Shown here one piece after another: positions 26,250 through 33,753 of a DNA stretch of 64,000 nt (positions are counted from its first letter, which is position 1; every line of letters starts with the position of its first letter). The translations under genes were made by a program, and so were the position numbers. Source of the stretch: Streptomyces wuyuanensis (GTDB lineage: Bacteria > Actinomycetota > Actinomycetes > Streptomycetales > Streptomycetaceae); contig NZ_FNHI01000027.1 in the NCBI RefSeq assembly GCF_900103455.1, positions 62,001-126,000 of the forward strand, in the 5' to 3' direction. The notes beneath the pieces were generated by a model. The model was not told the DNA's origin, did no database searches, and saw only the letters and a program-made list of their open reading frames with translations.

Positions 26250-27389
26250 TCACACCTCCAGGAGGGAGTCGAAGGCCGGCGGCAGGCGCTTCCACGCCTC
26301 GGGCCCGGCGACGTACTCGGCGTCGGTCAGCAGGCAGGAGTCGAGGAGTTCCGACAGGCCCTCGCGGTCGAGCCCCGGCGAGGTGAAGACCAGGTGCTGG
26401 CAGCAGTCGCCGTGCTCGGGATGCCAGTCCAGCGCCGCAGCGGCCCGGCGGACCGGCGGGACCATCTCCCAGGCGGCGTCGGGGAGAGAGGCCAGCCACG
26501 GCCCCGCGCTCTCCACGCAGAGCGCTCCCCCGGCCGCGTCCCACGACAGCAGCGTGTCGGGCCGGTCCGCCAGCCAGAACCGGCCCCGGCTGCGGGCCGC
26601 GGCGCAGGTCAGATCCTCCAGCGCCGCGTACAGCCGCTCCGGGTGGAAGGGCCTGCGGCGGTGCCAGACGTACGTCCCCACTCCGCACTCGTCCGCCTCC
26701 TGCGGCAGCAGCGCGCAGGCCGGATGCTGCGCGGCGGCCGCGGCCTCCACGTCGAAGCCGGCCAGTGCGACCGCGGCCAGCTCGTCGCCGTCCACCGCCA
26801 CCTGACGGGCCGTCGGGTGCAACTGGGCGAGCAGGGCCCGGTCCTCCTCGTCGGCGTCGTCCCCGCCGGCGAGGGCGAGCACCGGCGCGTACTCGAGCTG
26901 GCGCGCCCAGGTGTCGGCGACCGTGCGCCGATCGGTCGGTGCGGCGGCGAGCCCTGCGTCCATCAGGTCGTCGCCGTTGGCGAGATACGGCAGCAGGAGT
27001 GAGGGGTCCACGGCCGTGATCACGCTCGTGACCCGCAGCCGGTCGCCGTGGGCGGCGACGACCTCGGCCATCGCCTTGGGCTCGACCGAGTCCCAGAGCT
27101 CGACGATCGCCAGCCGGGTGAGTCCGCCGTCGGCGAGCCGTTCCAGCTCCGGCACGAGGTCCTCGCGCAGTGCGCAGCAGGCGCAGTCGTTGACGAGCGG
27201 CGCCTCCCCCTGGGAGAGGACACCGGTGGCGTCGCGCACGCTGCGCCGGACCGTGCCCTGGACGGCGGTCGACAGGTCGTGCCGGAGCGCGACGCTGCCG
27301 TCCACGGCGGTCAGCAGCTTCGCGACGGCGGCGGCACGGGCGTCGGAGTGCAGCCCGCCGACGATCGCGACGGGAAGCGTCCCCGCCAT
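26250..27389 (-). CDS. CobW/COG0523-like protein with altered P-loop
   Basis: 379 residues. The COG0523 core is recognisable by the metal-binding C-x-C-C motif (VNDCACCALREDLV, about 70-83), VELWDSVEPKAMAEVV and the C-terminal domain. The N-terminal Walker A region reads VGGLHSDARAAAV and lacks the GxxGxGKT lysine, so normal GTP binding is doubtful. The C-terminal domain contains WHPEHGDCCQHLVF, with added Cys and His where most relatives have Arg or Gln. Family members are zinc chaperones or insertases. It starts on the last base of the L31 stop, within the Zur locus. Confidence 0.85.
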   Translation of the reverse strand: MAGTLPVAIVGGLHSDARAAAVAKLLTAVDGSVALRHDLSTAVQGTVRRSVRDATGVLSQGEAPLVNDCACCALREDLVPELERLADGGLTRLAIVELWDSVEPKAMAEVVAAHGDRLRVTSVITAVDPSLLLPYLANGDDLMDAGLAAAPTDRRTVADTWARQLEYAPVLALAGGDDADEEDRALLAQLHPTARQVAVDGDELAAVALAGFDVEAAAAAQHPACALLPQEADECGVGTYVWHRRRPFHPERLYAALEDLTCAAARSRGRFWLADRPDTLLSWDAAGGALCVESAGPWLASLPDAAWEMVPPVRRAAAALDWHPEHGDCCQHLVFTSPGLDREGLSELLDSCLLTDAEYVAGPEAWKRLPPAFDSLLEV

Positions 27390-27643
27390 CACCGGGCCTC
27401 GCGCCGTCCGTAGCGCCGCTCGAAGCGATCGACGCGGCCGGCGGTGTCGAGGACGCGGGCCGTGCCGGTGTAGAAGGGGTGGCTCGCGGAGGAGATCTCC
27501 ACGTCCACGACGGGGTAGGTGCCGCCGTCCTCCCACTCCACGGTCCGGTCGCTCGTGATCGTCGAGCGGGTGAGAAAGGCGAATCCGGCCGCCCTGTCGC
27601 GGAAGACGACGGGGCGGTAGGCCGGATGGATTCCGGGCTTCAT
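27389..27643 (-). CDS. rpmE2: 50S ribosomal protein L31 type B (zinc-independent)
   Basis: 84 residues, MKPGIHPAYRPVVFRDRAAG ... SSASHPFYTGTARVLDTAGRVDRFERRYG, the type B L31 pattern without the CxxC zinc site. It precedes the CobW-like gene, sharing one base, and follows L33. Confidence 0.95.
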   Translation of the reverse strand: MKPGIHPAYRPVVFRDRAAGFAFLTRSTITSDRTVEWEDGGTYPVVDVEISSASHPFYTGTARVLDTAGRVDRFERRYGRREAR

Positions 27644-27667
27644 GACGGGTCTCCCTCCTGCTCCCGC

Positions 27668-27832
27668 TCAGCGCTCTTCACGGAAGTCGACGTGCCGGCC
27701 GGCGACCGGGTCGTACTTGCGCAGCGTCAGGCGGTCGGGGTCGTTACGGCGGTTCTTGCGGGTGACGTAGGTGTAGCCGGTCCCCGCGGTGGAGCGGAGC
27801 TTGATGATCGGGCGTAGTTCGTTGCGGGCCAT
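27668..27832 (-). CDS. rpmG: 50S ribosomal protein L33, cysteine-free paralogue
   Basis: 54 residues, MARNELRPIIKLRSTAGTGYTYVTRKNRRNDPDRL, no cysteines. The ATG at 27832 has no Shine-Dalgarno sequence; a TACTGT -10-like hexamer ends only 6 bases before it, so the mRNA is probably leaderless. It is the first gene of the - strand arm, and the Zur-type palindrome covers its promoter. Confidence 0.93.
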   Translation of the reverse strand: MARNELRPIIKLRSTAGTGYTYVTRKNRRNDPDRLTLRKYDPVAGRHVDFREER

Positions 27833-27846
27833 GCGGGTACAGTAAA

Positions 27847-27867
27847 TGGAAATGGTTTCCATTTCCA
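27847..27867. promoter_or_regulatory. Zur-type operator between rpmG and rpmB
   Basis: Perfect palindrome, TGGAAATGG and CCATTTCCA separated by TTT. The inner 15 bases (27847-27861) fit the actinobacterial Zur box pattern TGRAAATGRTTTYCA. It is central between two divergent sets of zinc-free ribosomal protein genes and overlaps the rpmG promoter spacer, as expected for a zinc-dependent repressor. Confidence 0.85.
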
Positions 27868-27879
27868 AAGGAAGGACGT

Positions 27880-28122
27880 GTGACGTTGTCCGCACGCTGC
27901 CAACTGACCGGGGCCGAGCCCCGCTTCGGCAATCGCATCTCCCACTCCCACCGGCGCACCTCGCGCCGCTTCGACCCGAACATCCAGCGCAAGCGGTACT
28001 GGCTGCCGAGCGAGGGCCGGTACGTACGGCTCTCCCTGAGCGCGAGGGCGATCAGGACGGTGGACGGCATCGGCATCGAGGCGGCGGTGGCCCGCATCCG
28101 TGCGCGGGGGGAGAAGGTCTGA
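27880..28122 (+). CDS. rpmB: 50S ribosomal protein L28, paralogue lacking the zinc cysteines
   Basis: 80 residues. ARCQLTGAEPRFGNRISHSHRRTSRRF and RYWLPSEGRYVRL are the L28 core; only one Cys remains, so the CxxC pairs are lost. GTG 27880 is one start, but TTG 27886 sits at a better distance from GGAAGGA and gives the usual MSARC N-terminus. Its stop overlaps the rpsN start by one base. Confidence 0.92.
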   Translation: MTLSARCQLTGAEPRFGNRISHSHRRTSRRFDPNIQRKRYWLPSEGRYVRLSLSARAIRTVDGIGIEAAVARIRARGEKV

Positions 28123-28427
28123 TGGCGAAGAAGAGCAAGGTCGCGCGCAATGACCGGCGCCGGGAGGTCGTCGCGCGGTACGCCGCGCGGCGCGCGGAGC
28201 TGAAGCAGATCATCAGGCGCCCCGGAACGAGCGAGGAGGACCGCCTGGCCGCGCAGCGCGAGCTGCGCCGTCAGCCGCGGGACGCGAGCGCGACCCGCGT
28301 CCGCAACCGCGACGCGGTCGACGGCCGCCCGCGGGGCCACCTCCGCAAGTTCGGCCTCTCCCGCGTACGCCTGAGGAACCACGCGCACGCGGGGTTCCTG
28401 CCGGGGGTGACGAAGTCGTCCTGGTAG
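28122..28427 (+). CDS. rpsN: 30S ribosomal protein S14, long zinc-independent form
   Basis: 101 residues, MAKKSKVARNDRRREVVARYAARRAELKQII ... ATRVRNRDAVDGRPRGHLRKFGLSRVRLR, the long C-minus S14 without CxxC motifs. It is coupled to rpmB and ends the + strand arm of the Zur locus. Confidence 0.95.
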   Translation: MAKKSKVARNDRRREVVARYAARRAELKQIIRRPGTSEEDRLAAQRELRRQPRDASATRVRNRDAVDGRPRGHLRKFGLSRVRLRNHAHAGFLPGVTKSSW

Positions 28428-28667
28428 GGGGCCGCCCGCGGCGAGGGACGTGAGCGTCCGCCGGGGGTGGGGTCGCGGCGGGGGCGTCCGGCGGGAGCCC
28501 GTCGGCGGACGAGCGCATGCGCCGGGAGCCGGCCCGCGCGGGTGGCGACGGGCGGTTCGGGGTGGTGGCCGGCAGCGCGCCGCGCACCCGCCGCCGGTGC
28601 CGCTCGAAATCGCGGCGGCGGCCCGTGCAGGCCCGCCCTCCGGGGCCGGCTCTCGAAGCATCCCGCT

Positions 28668-29819
28668 TCAGTGCGGGAGTTCACCCCGGCGGTCGCGGGG
28701 GCGCACGCGGGCGTCGTCGGCCGCCGCGGTGCCGTCGTGCCAGCCCGCCGCGTCCGTCGCGCCGCGGACGCGGGTACGGACCGTGTCCGGGAAGAGGCGT
28801 TCCGCGTGGTCCGTCACGGCGACGTCGCGGGCGGCGAGAGCCGGGAGGAGGTCGCCACCGGCCGTGTCGTGCGCCACGTGGGACGTCGCGCGCTCCAGCC
28901 GGTCGCCGATGCGATGCGCGTACGCAAGAAGGAACGACTGCCGGAACGTCTTCGTCCGCTTGCGCCCCCCGGCCCGCTGGGACGCCTCGGCGCGCGTCAT
29001 CGCCGTCGTCCCCTGCACCAGCAGCGAGGTGTACAGCAACTCCACCGCCTCCAGGTCCGCCTCGAAGCCGACCACGGTCGAGAAGCCGAGGCCGCTGTTC
29101 CAGACCGCGCGGCAGCGGTTCGCCGAGGCCACCGCGTCCAGCAGGATCGCCTTGGCCGTCTCGTACGGCGCGTCGACACCGATCCGGCAGGCGACCGGCA
29201 CGTCCGCGCGGTGGGTACGGGCCGCGAGCACCGCGTCGTCGATGCTGTGGCGCGCCATCAGCTCCTGCGCCTTCGCGGTCAGCGCCTCCGCCTCCTCCGG
29301 GTAGCCGGTGGCCTCCGCCTTGGCGAGGAGAGCGCGGATCCGGGTGAGCATCCGCGGCTCGCCGTGCGGGGCGGCCCACGCCCGGTGGACGGGCGTTCCG
29401 GGCACCGGCCCCACCGGCTCGATCGCCGGCAGCCGCACGAGGAGCCGGTAGAGCCGGAGCACGGCGGTGGCGCGGGAGAACCGGTCCGCGGGCCGCCGCC
29501 CGCTCCCGCCGCAGGGCAGTTCGCCGAGCTGCGCGCGCCAGCGCGGCGGCAGGTCGTCCCCGTACCGCCGGGACTCCGCCGCGATCAGCTCCGCGGCGAG
29601 CTCCGCATGGCTCTCTTCGAGGTCACGGCGGACGATCCGCACGACATCCGCCGGCTGCCAGCCGCGCTCCCACGCCCGTCGCACGAACTCCTCGCCGCGC
29701 CGGGCCAGTTCCGCGTCGGCATCGGGCGGCGCGGCGGCCAGCAGCGAGGCGCCGGTGTCGAGTGCCTCGTCGTCGTCGGCGTACAGCGCCCCGCCCAGCG
29801 CACGCTCCACCACATCCAC
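28668..29819 (-). CDS. DUF2786 domain protein
   Basis: 383 residues, GTG start. The central DUF2786 motif is MLTRIRALLAKAEATGYPEEAEALTAKAQELMARHSID at about 156-193. The flanking regions are Arg/Ala-rich, and a second conserved-looking block is TVVGFEADLEAVELLYTSLLVQ...AEAS. Function unknown; relatives are common in actinomycetes and phages. It is divergent from the ABC exporter. Confidence 0.82.
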   Translation of the reverse strand: MDVVERALGGALYADDDEALDTGASLLAAAPPDADAELARRGEEFVRRAWERGWQPADVVRIVRRDLEESHAELAAELIAAESRRYGDDLPPRWRAQLGELPCGGSGRRPADRFSRATAVLRLYRLLVRLPAIEPVGPVPGTPVHRAWAAPHGEPRMLTRIRALLAKAEATGYPEEAEALTAKAQELMARHSIDDAVLAARTHRADVPVACRIGVDAPYETAKAILLDAVASANRCRAVWNSGLGFSTVVGFEADLEAVELLYTSLLVQGTTAMTRAEASQRAGGRKRTKTFRQSFLLAYAHRIGDRLERATSHVAHDTAGGDLLPALAARDVAVTDHAERLFPDTVRTRVRGATDAAGWHDGTAAADDARVRPRDRRGELPH

Positions 29820-29878
29820 GCCGATCGAGCCTACGCGAGTCCTCCCCCGGTGCCCGGCGCAGGCCGGGCGGCGAGGCC

Positions 29879-29902
29879 CGGGGTAGGGCCTGCCCTACCC
29901 CG
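29879..29902. promoter_or_regulatory. 24-bp perfect palindrome upstream of the ABC exporter
   Basis: CGGGGTAGGGC, a 2-bp CT spacer, then GCCCTACCCCG. It sits 55 bp before the ATPase start in the divergent promoter region, a likely operator for a dimeric regulator encoded elsewhere. Confidence 0.6.
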
Positions 29903-29956
29903 AGGACGCCCCCCAGTGGTCGTGATCGAAGGCCCCGCCGAAAGGAGCCTTGAGCC

Positions 29957-30859
29957 ATGACCACGACATCGTCCACGGCCCCGACCGCCACCTCCGCCCC
30001 CGCCGTCGTACGGCTCCGTGCTCTGCGCCGCACCTACGGGGGAGTCGCCGCACTCGACGGCGTCGACCTCGACGTCCTCCCGGGTACGTTCACCGCCGTC
30101 ATGGGCCCCTCGGGATCGGGGAAGTCCACACTGCTGCAGTGCGCGGCGGGCCTGGACCGGCCGACGTCCGGCACGGTCGAGGTGGGCGGGACGGAGCTGA
30201 CCGGACTGAGCGAACGCCGGCTCACCCTGTTGCGGAGGGACCGGATCGGCTTCGTCTTCCAGTCGTTCAACCTCGTGCCCTCGCTGACCGCCGCCCAGAA
30301 CGTCGCCCTGCCTCTCCGCCTCGCGGGCCGTCCCCCGTCCCGTGCGCGGGTACGGGAGGCCCTCGAGGCGGTCGGGCTCGACGCCCGCGCGCGGCATCTG
30401 CCCTCCCGGCTCTCCGGCGGTCAGCAGCAGCGGGTCGCGCTGGCACGGGCGCTGATCACGCGTCCCGCGGTGCTCTTCGGCGACGAACCGACGGGGGCGC
30501 TGGACACCACGACGGGGCGGGCGGTGCTGGTGATGCTGCGGGAACTGGTGGACCGGGAGGGACTGACGCTGATCATGGTCACTCATGATCCGGCGGCCGC
30601 GTCGTACGCCGACCGCGTGCTGTTCCTGGTCGACGGGCGGCTGGTGGGCGAGCTGGCGTCCCCGTCCGCGGGGCAGGTCGCCGCGGCGATGACGGACCTG
30701 GAGACGGCCGCGCCCACCCACGAACCCGCGCCCACACCGGCACCGCTACCCGCAACCACACCCGCGCCCGCGCCCGCGGACGGCCGCGCGATTCGGGCGG
30801 CCGCTTCCCGCACCCCCGGCCCCTCGCGTCACCACACCACCGGAGGCTCCACGTGCTGA
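29957..30859 (+). CDS. ABC transporter ATP-binding protein (MacB/LolD type)
   Basis: 300 residues. Walker A GPSGSGKST is near residue 52, FVFQSFNLVPSLTAAQNVALPL is the Q-loop, LSGGQQQRVALARAL the signature, VLFGDEPTGALD Walker B, and MVTHD the switch histidine. The C-terminal 60 residues are a Pro/Ala/Thr-rich tail, unusual for the class. The permease gene starts inside its last codons. Confidence 0.94.
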   Translation: MTTTSSTAPTATSAPAVVRLRALRRTYGGVAALDGVDLDVLPGTFTAVMGPSGSGKSTLLQCAAGLDRPTSGTVEVGGTELTGLSERRLTLLRRDRIGFVFQSFNLVPSLTAAQNVALPLRLAGRPPSRARVREALEAVGLDARARHLPSRLSGGQQQRVALARALITRPAVLFGDEPTGALDTTTGRAVLVMLRELVDREGLTLIMVTHDPAAASYADRVLFLVDGRLVGELASPSAGQVAAAMTDLETAAPTHEPAPTPAPLPATTPAPAPADGRAIRAAASRTPGPSRHHTTGGSTC

Positions 30860-32982
30860 TCGTCGTCCTCGCCTCGCTCCGGGCCCGCTGGACCGGCCTT
30901 CTCGGGAGCTTCACGGCGCTCGCGCTGGGCGTGGGGCTGCTCGCCGCCATGTGCGTCGGTCTCGCGGCGACGGCCGACGCGCCCGTGCGGGCGGCCGAGC
31001 GGTTCGCCGGCGCACCCGTCGTCGTCATGGGGACGGACACGCTCACGGTGGAGGTCGAGCGCGGCCCCACGACGGCCCGGATCTCCCAGCGGCTCGCGCA
31101 TCCACAGCCTGTGGACATCGAACTCCTGCGCGGCCTCAGGGCTCTCGGCCCCCTGGCGACGGACGGCGGACCGGACGCGGTCGGCGTCACCGCCGACCCC
31201 GAAGCGGTGCGGGCCGTCGTCGGCGACCGCGCGCAGGTCCTCACCGGCGACGAGCGCCGGCGCGCCGACCCCCGGCCCGAGCGGGACGCCGAAGCGCTCA
31301 TGACCGTGATCTCCCTGCTGGGGACCGCCTGCGGGGTCACCGCGTTCGTGGCGGTGTTCGTCGTCGCCTCGACGTTCGCCTTCGCCGTGGCGCTGCGCCG
31401 CCGCGAGTTCGGCCTGCTGCGGACGGCCGGCGCGACCCCGCGGCAGCTGCGCGTGCTGGTGCTCACGGAGGCGGCCGCCGTCGGCGTCATCGCCTCCGCC
31501 GCCGGGTGCGCGCTCGGCGCGTGGGGCGCGCCCCTGCTCGCCCGGCTGCTGGTCGACGGAGGAATCGCTCCGGCGTGGTTCACCGTCGGCGACCACGCCT
31601 GGCCCTTCCACGCCGCGTTCTGGACCGGGCTCGTGGTGGCGTGCGCCGGGGCCTGGACGGCGTCGCGCCGAGCCGGCCGCACCGGTCCCGCGGAGGCGCT
31701 GCGCGAGGCCGACGCCGAGAGCGGCGGGTCGCCGCTCGGCCGGCGGCTGCTGGGCGGGGCGCTGCTGCTGGCGGGTGCCGGGCTGCTGGTCTGGACGCTC
31801 GCTACCGACCCGGCCGATCTGCTGAAGCGCAAGACGTACACGACCGTGCCGATGGTGCTGATCACGGCGGTGGCGGTGCTGTCGCCGGTGCTCGTGGGGC
31901 CGACGGCGCGGCTGATGCGGCTGCCCGGGGCCGCCGGGCTGCTGATCCGTGCCAACGTCAGGGCCGCCCGGCGCCGGACCGCCGCCGTCGCCGCCCCCGT
32001 CCTGGTGACGGTGGCGATGGCCGGGTCCCTGATGGGCTCGGCGGCCACGGTGACGGCCGCGAAGGGCGCGGAGGCCCGCGGGCAGACGTCGGCCGATCTC
32101 GTCGTCACCGGCGCGGAACTGACGGCCCCGGGGCCGATTCCGGGCGCCCTGGTGTCGGCCTCCGCCACCACCGCCGTCTTCGTACGGGAGGACCGCACCG
32201 CGCTCGTACGGTCCGAGGCGCGCGCCGTCACCGACCCCGCGGCTCTGGCAACGATCGCCCGCCTGCCGGTCGTGGCCGGCGATCTCCGGGACCTCGACAA
32301 CCGCTCCATCGTCGTGAACGAGGAGTGGGCCGAGCACCGGGTGGGGGCGGCGGTGGACGTGTGGCTGGGCGACGGCCGGCCGGTCACGCTGCGGATCGCC
32401 GCGGTCCTCGCGGCGGGGACCGGCGGCAACGGCGCCTACGTCACGGCCGCCAACGTGCCCGCGGCACAGCTCGACCGCCTCGACGTGCGTCTGGCCGGCG
32501 GAGCGGACCGCTCCGCCGTCACGGCCGCCCTGCGGGCCACCGGGGGCGAGGTCCGCACGGCGGACGCCTGGGCCGCGGCCACGCACCCCCGCACCGGTCC
32601 CCAGATCCGGCTCGGTCTGCTGGTGGTGCTCGGCATCGCGCTCGTGTACACGGCGATCGCGCTGGCCGGCACGCTCGTCATGGCGGGCTCGGCACGGGCG
32701 GGGGAACTCCGGGCGCTGCGGCTCACCGGAGCGACGAGGGCGCAGATCGTGGCGGTCGCGGCGGGCGAGTCGCTGCTGGCGGTGGGGATCGGAGTGCTGC
32801 TGGGCGCCGCCGTCACGGCGGTGAACCTGGCCTGCCTCCTCGCGGCGCTGGCCGCGCTGTCGGCGCCGGTGACAGCGGACCTGCCGTGGACGGTGCTTGG
32901 CGCCTCGGTCGCCGGGTGCGCGCTGATCGCCGTGGCTGCGGGAATCGCACCGGTCCTCACCGGCCGCCGGGCCGTACGGTGA
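30853..32982 (+). CDS. FtsX-like ABC transporter permease
   Basis: 709 residues starting at GTG 30853, overlapping the ATPase gene by 7 bp. It has an N-terminal helix (12-35), an extracytoplasmic segment, then two FtsX domains each with three helices: around 145-270, with LRRREFGLLRTAGATPRQLRVLV, and around 590-700, with ARAGELRALRLTGATRAQIVAVAAGES. The ten-helix duplicated type exports peptides, lipoproteins or antibiotics. The substrate is unknown and no dedicated sensor kinase is adjacent. Confidence 0.92.
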   Translation: MLIVVLASLRARWTGLLGSFTALALGVGLLAAMCVGLAATADAPVRAAERFAGAPVVVMGTDTLTVEVERGPTTARISQRLAHPQPVDIELLRGLRALGPLATDGGPDAVGVTADPEAVRAVVGDRAQVLTGDERRRADPRPERDAEALMTVISLLGTACGVTAFVAVFVVASTFAFAVALRRREFGLLRTAGATPRQLRVLVLTEAAAVGVIASAAGCALGAWGAPLLARLLVDGGIAPAWFTVGDHAWPFHAAFWTGLVVACAGAWTASRRAGRTGPAEALREADAESGGSPLGRRLLGGALLLAGAGLLVWTLATDPADLLKRKTYTTVPMVLITAVAVLSPVLVGPTARLMRLPGAAGLLIRANVRAARRRTAAVAAPVLVTVAMAGSLMGSAATVTAAKGAEARGQTSADLVVTGAELTAPGPIPGALVSASATTAVFVREDRTALVRSEARAVTDPAALATIARLPVVAGDLRDLDNRSIVVNEEWAEHRVGAAVDVWLGDGRPVTLRIAAVLAAGTGGNGAYVTAANVPAAQLDRLDVRLAGGADRSAVTAALRATGGEVRTADAWAAATHPRTGPQIRLGLLVVLGIALVYTAIALAGTLVMAGSARAGELRALRLTGATRAQIVAVAAGESLLAVGIGVLLGAAVTAVNLACLLAALAALSAPVTADLPWTVLGASVAGCALIAVAAGIAPVLTGRRAVR

Positions 32983-32986
32983 CGCC

Positions 32987-33544
32987 ATGGGTGAGAACAA
33001 GCAGCGCATGCTGGCAGGAGACTGGTACCTCCCCGACGATCCCGAACTCGCCGCCGACAGCGAGCGGCGCTTCGCACTCTGCGCGGCCTACAACGCCGAC
33101 GGCGGAGCCCCGCCCGCCGAACGGACCGCGATCCTCGCCGAACTCCTCGGCTCCGTCGGCCCCGGTGTCCGGATCCGGCCGCCGTTCCAGTGCGACTTCG
33201 GCTACCACATCGCGATCGGTGAGGGCACGTTCGTCAACTTCGGGGCGGTGTTCCTCGACGTCGCGCCCGTCACGATCGGTGCTCACTGCCAGTTCGGGCC
33301 GAACGTCCAGTTGCTCACCGCCTCCCACGAGCTGAACGCGGAGCGCCGCCGGGAGGGCTGGGAGAAGGGCGACCCGATCACGGTCGGCGACAACGTGTGG
33401 CTCGGCGGGGGCGTCATCGTCTGCCCCGGCGTGGCGATCGGCGACGACACGGTGGTCGGGGCCGGAGCCGTCGTCACCCGGGACCTGCCCCCCGGTGTGC
33501 TGGCGGTGGGCAACCCGGCGAGGGTGATCCGCACACTGACGTGA
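32987..33544 (+). CDS. sugar O-acetyltransferase, maltose acetyltransferase / NodL type
   Basis: 185 residues. The N-terminal Mac domain reads MLAGDWYLPDDPELAADSERR, followed by a left-handed beta-helix of hexapeptide repeats (FGYHIAIGEGTFVNFGAVFLDVAPVTIG, NVWLGGGVIVCPGVAIGDDTVVGAGAVV). The catalytic His is in ASHELNAERR. It transfers acetyl from acetyl-CoA to a sugar hydroxyl. It is 4 bp after the permease gene, so may be co-transcribed. Confidence 0.92.
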   Translation: MGENKQRMLAGDWYLPDDPELAADSERRFALCAAYNADGGAPPAERTAILAELLGSVGPGVRIRPPFQCDFGYHIAIGEGTFVNFGAVFLDVAPVTIGAHCQFGPNVQLLTASHELNAERRREGWEKGDPITVGDNVWLGGGVIVCPGVAIGDDTVVGAGAVVTRDLPPGVLAVGNPARVIRTLT

Positions 33545-33753
33545 CGACGGGGCCCGTCCCCTTGCCCGCGGCCGTACGGCATTGCCCGGAGGAGCGGCCC
33601 CGGGGGCTCCGCCCTGCCGTCGGCCGCGCGGCGGGCGGAAGCCGGACGGGCCGCGGGCCCGCCGGCAGCCACGCCGGCGAGGTCCCCTCCGGGGCCGCCC
33701 CCGCCCGGGGCGGCCCCGCGGCTATGTCAGTCGTGAGTGCCAGACTCGCCACC

